From NCBI RefSeq assembly GCF_037325665.1, contig NC_090246.1:91648772-91712771 (forward strand): a DNA stretch of 64,000 nucleotides, in the 5' to 3' direction. A model generated the notes under the pieces. The model had not been told where the DNA came from and searched no databases. It saw only the letters and a program-made list of their open reading frames with translations. This stretch comes from Littorina saxatilis. Its lineage: Eukaryota; Mollusca; Gastropoda; Littorinimorpha; Littorinidae. Both the position numbers and the translations under genes were made by a program. Shown here in pieces: positions 47,501 through 57,584 of this stretch (the stretch's first letter is position 1; every line of letters begins with the position of its first letter).

Positions 47501-49538
47501 TGCGAGAGAAACTGGAGGAGACTCTCGAGATTGCGAGAGAAAACTTGAGAAAGTCTCAGGATAGCGGAAAGCACTACTACGACCGCAAAGCCGTAAACAG
47601 GAAGTTTACACCAGGTAACAAAGTGCTGATACTGCTTCCCACTGATCACAACAAACTACTGATGCAGTGGAAAGGCCCATACGAGGTTGAGGCCGTGGTA
47701 GGGATCAACGACTACAAGGTGAATGTCGGCAAGAAGTCCAAGATCTACCACGCTAACCTCCTGAAACTGTATGTGGAGAGACCTCCAGAAGCAGTACAGG
47801 TCGCAGCAAGTGTGGAAGAACCAGCCGAACTAGACGAGTTCGACGGCGAGGAACTACTGGAGTTGGGAGACCTCCACAAGAAAGAGGGAGTGGGTGACGT
47901 CAAGTTAGGACCTGACCTGACGGAAGACCAGCAGAAGGGGCTTTTGTTGGAAAACGTCACCAAGATCCTCAATGCGCCACGTCCTGAAACCAAGAAGCAG
48001 GTGCGATCCTTCCTTGGATTGGCTGGGTACTACAGAGAGTTCATTCCAAACTTCGCCGCCATAACGGCGCCTTTGTCGGACATGACCCGAAAAGGATGCC
48101 CCAACCGAATACTCTGGGGACCAGCTCAGGAGAAGGCATACCAGACCGTGCGCGACCTGATGTCACGAGACCCGGTGCTACGACTTCCTGATACTGCCAA
48201 AGAGTTCATCTTGCGTACAGACGCATCGGACGAAGGGATCGGCGCCATGCTGATGCAAGAGCATGGAGGTAAACCGTTTCCGGTCAGCTATGCCAGCAAG
48301 AAGCTGTCAGGAGCCGAGAAGAACTACTCGACCATGGAGAAAGAGTGTTTAGCCATCGTGTGGGGAATCAAGAAATTTGAACTCTACCTCCAAGGGGTGA
48401 AATTCGTGCTTCAGACTGATCACAAACCCCTCACCTACCTGAACTCTGCGAAGTTTGTGAATAATCGTATCATGAGGTGGGTGATGTACTTGCAGAACTT
48501 TGATATGCGAGTGGAATCGATCAAAGGTTCAGACAATGTTGGAGCAGATTTTCTCAGCCGAGTATTTGAGTAAAACGGTGTTCATTCTCCAACAGACTAA
48601 TGTACATACCTGGATTTCAATCTGTTATGTATACATAATATGTGTACAGGTAGCGTTTCAATGATTGAAAGAAATTAGGTAAATTTCTTCTGGTGTTGGG
48701 GGTAATGTTAGGAAACGCTACCGTTGCTGAGCTTTGGTTCAGTTTTGTGTGTTGCATGTAGTTGACTTATTTGTACTTTGTGGGAAAGTACCGAATTATA
48801 TTTTGTAAACACAATATTTATGCTTGGACGAGAATGCAGGTGAACTTTCTAGTCCTGTCAAAACAAGTTGTTTACCATGCTGTTTTAGTCGTAAGTTCGT
48901 GGCGTTCGTTCGGATTAAGTGTGTCGGTGCTTTTGATGTACGTCAGAGAGAATGTCGCTAGTTTAGTCCATGCACGGCTCGTATAATGTAGTTGTATCGT
49001 GTTCGGTCTGGAATATTCTCGAGATTGAGTATTTACTATATATGCCAGCGCGATTTGAATGTTAAAAAAAGCTTCTATTTGAGTTCTGCTAGATGTGCAG
49101 TTGTATGTATGTAATGCTAAATAAATCCTCGAACTCAATTTGACGAGTTGTTTTCTGCTGCTGCGAAGACGGGCGACGTAGAATAAAAGAACACAACTAT
49201 ACGACATTTGAGAACTTGTGGCAATCTCAAGTGTCGTGTAACAAAATATATTGACAATTTTGTTAATTTAAAAACGTATGTACCCATTTTCTTTATTTTA
49301 GGTCGTTTTCCATTCTTGTCTCTGTATTACAGAAATATTGTCTTTGGACAGTAGTGGTGTATGTCAGTGTTGCAGTTATTGTGGCGATTCAACTCGGCAC
49401 ATGTGAGAATAGCTAGGAAAAAGTTCATAACCTGCTCCCTTCCCATACAAACTGGGCTGTTGCATCAAAAGTTGCATACTAATCAAGTCTTCTTTCCCTG
49501 GTTGTAGATAAGGTAAGACGTGAATGAAAAAGCTCTGA

Positions 49539-49573
<35 letters not shown>

Positions 49574-49838
49574 GTTGCATGCTCTGGTTATTTTACACAC
49601 ACACACACCACACACCCCCCCCCCCCCCCCCCCCTTCCGCACCCCCCCGAGCAGGGAGTTTCCATTTTGTTCAGTACCGTTGCACTTGCGATACCTTTAC
49701 ATTCTGGTTTGTCTGTTTCAGAAAACGCTGCTGTTTGACCCAGTGCACCGTATCTCGGCCAAGGCGATGATCAAGCATCCATACTTCAACAACCTTGACA
49801 AGTCTGTGTTGCCCGCCAACCTCATCACTTTTCAGTAA
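32545..49838 (+). CDS. CDK1: Cyclin-dependent kinase 1, complete, seven coding exons
   Basis: Coding exons are 32545-32581, 39661-39817, 40712-40835, 41468-41638, 42357-42520, 43044-43185 and 49722-49838; all junctions are GT/AG, phases agree, and the product is 303 residues. It is a Ser/Thr kinase that with cyclin A/B drives mitotic entry. Visible marks are the glycine loop GEGTYG with inhibitory sites T14 and Y15, lysine K33, cyclin-binding helix PSTAVRE (45-51), HRDLKPQN with D128, DFG at 146-148, and activation-loop YTHE with T161, all at human CDK1 numbering. [14 protein letters not shown] and [13 protein letters not shown] favour CDK1 over CDK2. The helix has Val49 instead of the near-invariant Ile. 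An acceptor just before 32529 implies an upstream non-coding exon. Introns 1 and 6 are swollen by a DIRS and an LTR element; SINEs and MITEs lie close to several splice sites. A polyadenylation signal is at 50959-50964. Confidence 0.97.
33013..33206 (+). repeat. Left inverted terminal repeat of the DIRS element
   Basis: This is the reverse complement of about 38857-39079, with only an occasional difference in the shared core. The outermost 30 or so bases differ between the two ends, as in DIRS elements, and recur in the internal complementary region. Confidence 0.9.
38704..38795 (+). repeat. Internal complementary region of the DIRS element
   Basis: The left half (through gtgattgaa) complements the left outer end near 33013-33045, and the right half (from tcgaaaattt) complements the right outer end near 39030-39079. 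It acts in the family as the splint for circular DNA formation. Confidence 0.88.
39261..39635 (-). mobile_element. tRNA-derived SINE, family A, copy 4, beside CDK1 exon 2
   Basis: Full-length - strand copy with target duplication gtaatttc at 39253-39260 and 39636-39643. Only 17 bases separate the second duplication from CDK1 exon 2 (39661), so the SINE lies at the branch-point region of that acceptor. Confidence 0.93.
39893..40125 (+). repeat. Three-copy tandem repeat in CDK1 intron 2
   Basis: An 83-86-bp unit (aagtatgtggggaagacaat...ttaccttcatg) is present three times, starting near 39895, 39981 and 40064. Confidence 0.9.
40267..40591. mobile_element. Harbinger-like MITE in CDK1 intron 2
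   Basis: Ends ggccaaaaaaaaaaaattgt and caattttttttttttggcc extend through tctgtttagggtaac; flanked by TTA (40264-40266 and 40592-40594), the target of PIF/Harbinger elements. Confidence 0.78.
41662..41914. mobile_element. MITE, family 2, in CDK1 intron 4
   Basis: Same ends and length (253 bp) as 62406-62658, flanked by TA. It starts 23 bp after the CDK1 exon 4 donor. Confidence 0.92.
43220..43528 (+). mobile_element. tRNA-derived SINE, family C, in CDK1 intron 6
   Basis: tRNA-like head (cctagtggtaaggcg, ggttcgaacccc), body, and tail aaataaacaaacaaacaa. Target duplication agagatgagatt/agagataagatt (one difference) at 43208-43219 and 43529-43540. It starts 35 bp after the CDK1 exon 6 donor. 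Confidence 0.9.
43685..44222 (+). repeat. 5' LTR
   Basis: Begins tgttagg and ends gtgtaaca; matches 48706-49243 over its whole length. It contains an AATAAA-type signal (aaataaatcc) about 120 bp before its end. Confidence 0.95.
48706..49243 (+). repeat. 3' LTR
   Basis: Same length and apparently same sequence as the 5' LTR. A purine-rich tract (tggtgttgggggtaa) directly precedes it, as expected of a polypurine tract. Confidence 0.95.
49539..49640 (+). repeat. Poly-C and CA tracts before CDK1 exon 7
   Basis: C-runs at about 49540-49564 and 49615-49634, with a short (CA)n run between. Sequence accuracy may be reduced here. They end about 80 bp before the exon 7 acceptor. Confidence 0.9.
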
Positions 49839-50980
49839 CCAGTGGACCTGGATCCTCAACACACAGTCAACAGGCCCAGTGACAGCTCCTGTGTGACCAA
49901 GCATATACAGCGCTGAAGACTGCTATTTTCTTTCCTTTGCCAGTCAGAGAGGATAGTGTTCCTGCATACTGGGCTTGGAAGGGTTGCTCTGCTGTGATTT
50001 TTGTGAAGTTTCTGTACAGCATGATCATTTTTCCTTTCCGTCGCCATACAGGAAAGGTTTACAGCATCCTTGTCTGAGGAAGCTGACTGCTGGTTTTATA
50101 TGGCAAGAAAGGGTTGGCCCTAAAGGATAGACGGAGGACTCTTATTTCTGTCTGTCTCTTCTTCTCCTCCTCATCCTCGTAATAAGTGTAGGACAGTTTA
50201 CAAGGCAGCATTGTTAGGACATTTTCCACTCTTGTTCGGAGACCAAAACATTTATTTTCTGATCTTGGATTCATTGTATTGATTTGGTGGTTGGGCCAAC
50301 GATGATGAAGTTGAAGCTTCATGTCCTACAGGCTTTTGGTTGATGCCTATTGAGGACTATATACCTGAAATATGATAAGATCAGGTGGGCCAAGCTGTTG
50401 TTTTTTTCACAAAAATTTTAAGCAAAAGACTGAACAGATCTATTATGCATAAAGAGCCGTGTTTGAACTTCCTTGGAGTTGGAAGCATTTGTAAATAATA
50501 ATGAAAATCTGTAGGCCTTTGTTGGCATTTAGAATCTGTGGTGCGTGAAAGTGTTTCATACATGAGGTATGGTTTTTATCTTTAGCTTAAAATGAAAGTT
50601 GTGTGTTTTTGAAGGTATGAGAGATGTTTTGTGATTTGTGAAATGTTGCATGTCTGATCAAAATATGGATAGAAGGTGCTTGATGAAATGCCACCAAAGT
50701 GTTCTTGTTATCATGTTTGTCTCCTTTTTGCATCAGTCTGTCTCCACCTTTCTCACTTGTTTCCGTTCTGTGTGAATGTTTGTCCTAGCAGTGCATCTTT
50801 CCATTATCATCATGTGATCTCGAGTTGTACAGATCTTCATTTTGCAAATACCAGCCTTTGTTAATGAAACTTATTCTCTTGTCCATGGTGTAGAAATGTT
50901 AATCATTTTCAGGGTTCTCACTAGACTGTGATGCTAACATCCTGGGATTTGAAGCAGAAATAAAGCCTGACATTTTTGAA
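49839..50980 (+). other. CDK1 3' UTR
   Basis: No reading frame of note. The first clear AATAAA after the stop is at 50959-50964, suggesting a UTR of about 1.1 kb. Confidence 0.6.
50959..50964 (+). terminator. Polyadenylation signal, likely CDK1
   Basis: AATAAA in the context gcagaaataaagcctg, 1.1 kb after the CDK1 stop. Confidence 0.55.
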
Positions 50981-53159
50981 TGATGAACTAGGATTTATAC
51001 CAAAATGCCTGGGAAGAGAAAATTAGAGAAATCAGCAAATATGATTTAGGCTGTCATTGTCAACATTAATGCTGCATGCTTCAGTGAGGTTGCAATGTTA
51101 TTTTCCCATGTAGAAGACAGTAAGTGTGATGCTATTCTTGAAATCTTGTGTTCCTTGCCAATCGTCATAGAAACAGACTTTCGTTTAGTGATAACTGCAG
51201 ATTTCACTTCTTTGCCCAGATGATTTGTGTTAAGTGCAAGTATAAGTGTGAAAGATAGCAACCGTCAATGTCAAATCATGAGTAAATGCACCTTCTTCAT
51301 TAACATGAAAATTATGAATATTGATTAAATATCGTTTTTGACACATAATTGTTGACTTCAGCTTGTGTGGTGTATTTGCATGACTTGCAACTTAACTGAT
51401 TTTTTTAGATTTGACATTCATGCAAATCAAAGCATATTGTGAAATAGCTTATTTTGTTAAGAAGTACAACTGTACAATCATGGTTTATTAGCAGACAGAA
51501 CAAAAACTCATGCATCCAAAGAAATACTGTATACATGTATCTTGAAAAGAATCCACAGGGTAAATTTAAAGATTGCATTGATAATTCGCTCATTGTGAAG
51601 TGTTAATGAACTTCGTGAGACTTTCAATTTTCAACACCATCACAAATCAACTCCTTAATTAATAGACAAGCTCATTCAATTTTCACAGAAAACTCTCCCA
51701 TCAAAAACACGTAAACAGTTGATAAAAACTGCTGCATTCATCCAAATAACAGAAACAAGAGTATCATGATACTGAGGCATTCTGATTCTCACACTACAAA
51801 ACCATTGACAAATTCACTCCACAAAGTAGCATCACATTCACAAAGGGTTTTAAATATAACGTTTAAAATTCACGATCAGGGAGAATGGTTACATTAACAG
51901 AACGGTACTGTCACTTGCGAGAATAAAAAGTGCATTGAATTATGACTTGACAATATGCATTCAAAATGTGAAACTTCGCAAGGAATTCTCTAAGCATCAC
52001 TTTAGACAAACGGACACTGAATTGCTGTAAATTGACAATTTATATTCAAGGGTTTGTATTACATGTACTTATAACAATTCACACATTGAGTACAATCAGA
52101 GCATTCACTGATTCAGTATTAACTGTTGTTAATACACATACCAAGCCCAAAATTCATACATTTACGGGAAGACAATCTTTTTGTCACCTTTTCAGTCCAA
52201 CAACAGCTAAACAGTATCGGAGTATAGCGTCCAGAAACAGTGAAGGCTTCACTTTCGACACTATAGTAATGAACATATGAGACGGTGAACTAAGGTGGGA
52301 CGAAACTCGTTCGTCTGAACTGCTACAATAGCAAGATTGAGATGCGGCACTTTTCAGCATGTGTACTGGTAACGTCATCAAATCTAGTTTTTACGTCACG
52401 CGTTTGCCAAGATCTGCAGTCTTGGTGGAAGCAAAACAACGTATGATTTGGAACATAGGAGAAAACAAGTGAGTCGTGGGTGACGCAATATCTACACGTA
52501 CACGTACAGGTCTTTGCTACACGTTCAATCATCTAGAACACTGCATTGTATCTGCAATACCAAGTGTCACCTGCACATGTCCTTATCATCATCAACGCTG
52601 TTTGATCCAAACATGACATTTGTGTGGCACAGTTCACACTCTCGCTCATTCGACTGCGAGTTTGGTCACCAGCGAAGAATACTTTATGCAGACCTGTTTA
52701 CCCTTACTATTTTGTAGCAATTAATTAATTTTCTTTTGTCAGAAAACACTCCACTCATGGCCAGACTGAGATTTTCCTATTGGGTTGGCTTTGCTATTGT
52801 AGGTGTTTGGTGACCACTGGATTTGTATTGGGGGGTGGGTTATAGACCAGCTTTATAATTTGAAGAGCGATGTTTATCTTTGTTGATGTTCGTAAAGTGA
52901 ACAAGTGTTGAAATGGAACACAGTTGTTTCAAGGGATCTTACGGGTGAAAACTGTAACGGTCTTTCTGGTACAAACTGGACACATCTGTAATTCAGTCAG
53001 TGTAACTAACATGCCACTTTTGTTAGATGCGCTATCAGTTTTATTTAATCATCCTCTCTCCCTTTCAACAAATACATTATTAATTGTGCAGATTTGAGAT
53101 GTCAAAAGAAAAGCTTCAACAAAAAGTAGATCAACATGAGAGAGTATGGACACAGAAAA
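50981..53159. other. Intergenic DNA between CDK1 and RPTOR, nothing recognised
   Basis: No frame of merit and no inverted-repeat element. May include part of the RPTOR 3' UTR on the - strand. Confidence 0.45.
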
Positions 53160-53720
53160 GAAAAACTCTTCCACCTGTTTTTGAGTCACTTGAGAAAAAG
53201 TGACTCTATGTAATCGGTCAGTGTTAGTCTGTCCGGCCGGCCGTCCGGCCGGCCGGCCGTCCGTAGACACCACCTTAACGTTGGACTTTTCTTGGAAACT
53301 ATCAAAGCGATCGGGCTCATATTTTGTTTAGTCGTGACCTCCAATGACCTCTACACTTTAACGATGGTTTCGTTGACCTTTGACCTTTTTCAAGGTCACA
53401 GGTCAGCGTCAAAGGAAAAATTAGACATTTTATATCTTTGACAAAGTTCATCGGATGTGATTGAAACTTTGTAGGATTATTCTTTACATCAAAGTATTTA
53501 CATCTGTAGCCTTTTACGAACGTTATCAGAAAAACAAGGGAGATAACTAGCCTTTTCTGTTCGGCAACACACAACTTAACGTTGGGCTTTTCTCGGAAAC
53601 TATAAAAGTGACCGGGCTCAAATTTTATGTGAACGTGACTCATTGTGTTGTGAATAGCAATTTCTTCCTGTCCATCTGATGCCTCATATAATATTCAGAA
53701 CTGCGAAAGTGACTCGATCG
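53160..53720. repeat. Unclassified repeat with GAGTCACTT hairpin
   Basis: Starts with the hairpin gagtcacttgagaaaaagtgactc-like text at 53182-53206, then a (CCGG/CCGTCCG) run at 53230-53265. The phrase aacgttggacttttcttgga recurs in altered form near 53578. It contains tcaaggtcacaggtca near 53390 and ends near gtgactcgatcgagcg. Similar in style to the 26064-27023 element. Confidence 0.5.
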
Positions 53721-54418
53721 AGCGTTTGCTCTTCTTTTTATCATCATCTTTACTTCACACACTGCTTTGTCCTTCTGTTTGCACCATTCACCTTCATGTA
53801 CGGCATTCTCCTTTATTACAAAAAGTCCTGCATGATAATGATATACTGGATAAAATAACAAAAATCCAATTCAAAAATAATAAAAGCAATCCACTATAAT
53901 AATCCAAGGGACACGACTTTACAAAATGATGAAAATAATCCTGATCATAATCAGAGGAATTCTCAACACAACAAAAGGCATTTCTTGTTTGCTACATATA
54001 TGTTATTTTGTGCAACGTTTGTATTGCAGCTAAAATAAATATGTGCACAATATTTATTTAAAGCAACATATACGGGCTTCTAAAATTTGCTCAAATAAAA
54101 GCTACTTTGAGATAATAAAATAATAAGACCTTACAATTGCCTTAGCAATGACTTACTTGAGCAAGAAAAAAATTAAAATATGAGGTGAGTCTTGTAACCC
54201 ACAGTAAGGTTTTTTTCCACACACACATGCACATGTGCACGCAAGCACACACAAAGTTCTGCCAACCTAGCAAACCCTAGTTGCGCCAAGAAAGTTACCT
54301 ATGACATGGCAAACTTAAAAACAAAAGAACACACTTTTGTAACCTGAGATACCTGTACCGTACTATCATATTTTGATTTTGGTCCACTGGGGGGTTTCAC
54401 AGTACCATGGAACCCTCT

Positions 54419-54789
54419 GATCTTGTAAGAAGTCCTGCATGAAAGACCTTGTTTCCACAGATCTTGTAAGAAGTCCTGCATGAAAGACCTTGTTTCCACA
54501 GATCTTGCAAGAAGTCCTGCATGTTAGACCTTGTTTTCACAGATCTTGCAAGAAGTCCTGCATGTTAGACCTTGTTTCCACAGATCTTGCAAGAAGTCCT
54601 GCATGAAAGACCTTGTTTCCACAGATCTTGCAAGAAGTCCTGCATCCAAGACATTGTTTCCACAGATCTTGCAAGAAGTCCTGCATGTTAGACCTTGTTT
54701 CCACAGATCTTGTAAAAAGTCCTGCATGAAGACCTTGTTTCCACAGATCTTGTAAGAAGTCCTGCATGTAAGACCTTGTTTCCACAGAT
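54419..54789 (+). repeat. 41-bp tandem array, about nine copies
   Basis: Unit cagatcttgtaagaagtcct + gcatgaaagaccttgtttcca with a few variants (tgcaagaag, catgttag). Frames across it are artefacts. Confidence 0.97.
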
Positions 54790-55339
54790 CCCCCCTAAGC
54801 CCTGAGAGTTTAGCTGGCTAAAACAGTGATTTCCCTGTTGTAAATGACCAAATAAGATTGACATTTTTTTTTTCAACATTCAAGGTTACACAATAAACAA
54901 GCTGCAACCTTCCATTCAAGAGATGGTTGCAATTCAGTCTTAAGCATTTAATGGATGCACCCAACATGCCACACTGTGTTTATAATGCGTTGTTTTTATC
55001 CTCATGGTACATATATAACACCTGACAGCTAACACGTTGAGATCTTAGAACGGAAAGACAAATGTCCGCCGCGGTGGATTGCGCTTGATTTCACATGAAC
55101 AAAACAAACTGAGAGTTTACTTCTTAACAATCTTTCAGTGTCAAATGTGACTCCAACGCCACCCCCATCCCCTTACTTGTAGTTGCATGATCTGATACGC
55201 ATTGTTAACAAGAGATTTTTACTGCTCACAATGACATCCAAAGTCACAGACAATTCAATTTACAATCTGCAGTCATTTCAAGCTCACATGATCAAGAATA
55301 TGCAGCAATTTTTCTCTTCTCAAAAATATGTACACTGAG

Positions 55340-56760
55340 TTCGCACTCAACATTCCACGTTTTACACCTCCGACATTTCTCAAATTACATGTACATAATT
55401 TCTCAGATGACACAATACAACACACATTTTACTCGCATAAGTTTCTCCAATTGCATGCACATTCTTTGTCACAATTACTGGTACACTTACAAACAAGAGT
55501 ATACAATGCACATTTCACAGTCCTTCTCCAATTACCGTAAAATCCCTAGCAAACGCCCACAGATTTCGGGTAAAAGTAGGGGGTGGGCGTTTGCTAGGTA
55601 TACACCCCTTTGCAAGATAAGTGTCATCACATTTTCACGAGAAAAAAAAGTGATACAACCATGTGATTTATGCAATTTTAATGAAAAATAAATACACCGT
55701 TTGTTTACACAAATAAAGATCAACTGTAATAGAAAAAAAGAAGAACACAAGTGACCTTGATTCTTCTAATTCTCAGAATAACGTAAGCACAAACACAGTT
55801 TCTTCTCTGGCTTGGTTAATGATCGTGGGCTCATTCTAGTCCTTCGAAGTCAACATCATCGTCTTCACTGTCGTCTCAACTCTCAGCTTTTTCTGGGGCA
55901 TATCCATTGCCGTGATCGCGAGGCAGGATAGCGCCAATTTCATCTGGAAACCCCTCAAGTATTTCATCATTTTGGGAACCATCCATGGCGTTTGAAATTG
56001 CACACCTGAGAAACTTGAGGACGTAACGATCGTTTGAGGTCGTATGTTCTCCCACGCCATTCAGCGCGTTCCCTTTCGAAGTATTCCATCACACCTTGGT
56101 CAACTTCTTCAGATGTAACTTAACTGGCGGTCCTTCAGACAACTTTCTTTTTCCTTTTCTTTCCCGTATTGCTATTCTAATATGTTTCTGTGTTCTCTCG
56201 ACTCTTTCATTCTTTTCCTGTCAACAGAAAACTCGCGGGCACATACCTGCAGCTTCGTTTCTAATCTATCTCAGGGCTTTCAGTTTGTATTACACTGTAT
56301 AGGATTTGTGCTTCGGCATGGCTGAACATAGAAGGCAAGTGCTTGTCAAGGAGAGAAGTGTTATACACTCAATAAAAGACGTCACTGAACGACGTTAAAT
56401 CGTAAATAAAGGAGACACAAAACTTTTTTTTTTAAACAAAAACCGGGGTGGGCGTTTGCTAGGTGGTGACCCATCTGCACAACTTTTGGCCAAAAGTGGG
56501 GGGTGGGCGTTTGCTAGGGATTTTACGGTACATGTACACTATTTCTCCCAATGCCACCATTTCTCACACAACCCTATACAACACACTCAATGCATTTTAC
56601 TCACACGTTTCTCTAATTACACCCATACTATTTTCACACATGACTGTCCAATTCATATTTTACTCTCAGACGTTTCTCCAATTGCATGCACGTTACTTCG
56701 CTCATAACACTACACAACACACATTTTACTCTCAAAAGCTTCTCCAGTTACAATAATTTC
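55340..56760 (+). repeat. Diverged minisatellite of roughly 65-80-bp units, split by a MITE
   Basis: Units built from gtttctccaattacatgcac, caatacaacacacattttac and similar text lie at 55375-55534 and continue at 56529-56760. The interruption is the pogo-like MITE. Confidence 0.75.
55535..56528 (-). mobile_element. Pogo-like DNA transposon remnant with CCGTAAAATCCCTAGC ends
   Basis: Ends ccgtaaaatccctagcaaac and gtttgctagggattttacgg, flanked by TA (55533-55534, 56529-56530). The motif gtgggcgtttgctagg occurs internally near both ends. On the - strand near 55920-56030 the peptide FLRCAISNAMDGSQND matches the end of pogo/Tigger (DDE_1) transposases, usually written as SFKKCGISNALDG. The rest of the transposase is missing, so this is an internally deleted copy. 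Confidence 0.8.
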
Positions 56761-57584
56761 CACACAAAGAATGTTGTACATCTTCAAGCTGAGCTGCTCA
56801 AAGATTTCTCAGTGCCACGTGCACCGCCTATTAAAAAAAAATACACCGTCCTTTTTACATCACATCATTATTATTCATTATTATGTCAAACTAAACACAC
56901 AAACATATTCTGAAAACTGTTGGCATGATCAGTGAAACCTTAATAATCCAATAAATAATAAAATCCTTGACAAATAAATAATATAATAAAACCACACACA
57001 TAATGATGACTGCTAATTGACTACACAATCAGTCAAGATGCATGTTTTCAGATTATGTGCTTGAAAAAAAGAAATACATGAAGAGTTAAAAACAGTTATG
57101 TTGAAGAATTTGTTTCCTTTTCAACACAGTGGTTTGTGTGGGTCATTCTGCACTGCAGTACTTTGAGGTTTTGCTGTCAAATTCTACGCAAAAACAGACC
57201 AGAAGAAAAAGAATCCACTTTTTACTGAACACAATCACACTTTATCTGCATCCACAAGTTTATATGAGTGCCATCAGCATCCACGTTCACATACTTATTC
57301 CATCTACATTCACTCACAAAATCATAATGGCACTCAACTAACTCCGCAACTTCTAATTGTCCAATCACTAATTAATGCCAAACGAAGCGTTTTTCAAGCG
57401 GACACAGATATTATGCCATGAGCGGCAGTGAGCACACTTGCTGAAAGACAGGAGGCAGGGTCGAAGGTGGGACTGAGGGTCTGGGTTCAAATCCACAGCA
57501 GCCTGCTGCTAGCTGAAGTTGCAAGTCTCGCAATTCTTGCAGTCGGTAATGGAGATTGAGCTAGCTGTAGGCTGACAGTCGGTC
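56761..57584 (-). other. Likely RPTOR 3' UTR and downstream DNA
   Basis: Follows the RPTOR stop on the - strand. A/T-rich, no frame or repeat recognised; the polyadenylation site was not identified. Confidence 0.45.

Larger units (their letters stand above)
43685..49243 (+). mobile_element. Ty3-like LTR retrotransposon with Gmr1-type gene order, in CDK1 intron 6
   Basis: Two 538-bp LTRs (43685-44222 and 48706-49243; TG...CA) appear identical by eye, and a perfect 5-bp target duplication AAATA lies at 43680-43684 and 49244-49248. One long frame (44707-48573) holds, in order, a Glu/Arg/Gln-rich coiled gag, a zinc knuckle ([14 protein letters not shown]), an aspartic protease (DSG), an integrase with zinc finger and DDE core (TDLGTQF), and RNase H ([14 protein letters not shown]). 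Integrase lies upstream of RNase H, the order known for the Gmr1-like group and unlike ordinary Ty3 elements. The copy is broken, with about one break, and very recent by its LTRs. It lies in the same orientation as CDK1. Confidence 0.93.

Noticed and set aside
54299-54785. Repeat-protein frames on both strands
   Set aside because: Translation of the 41-bp tandem array; the unit is not a multiple of three and no start or splice context supports a gene.
54419-54789. CRISPR-like array
   Set aside because: Direct tandem units without unique spacers, in an animal genome.
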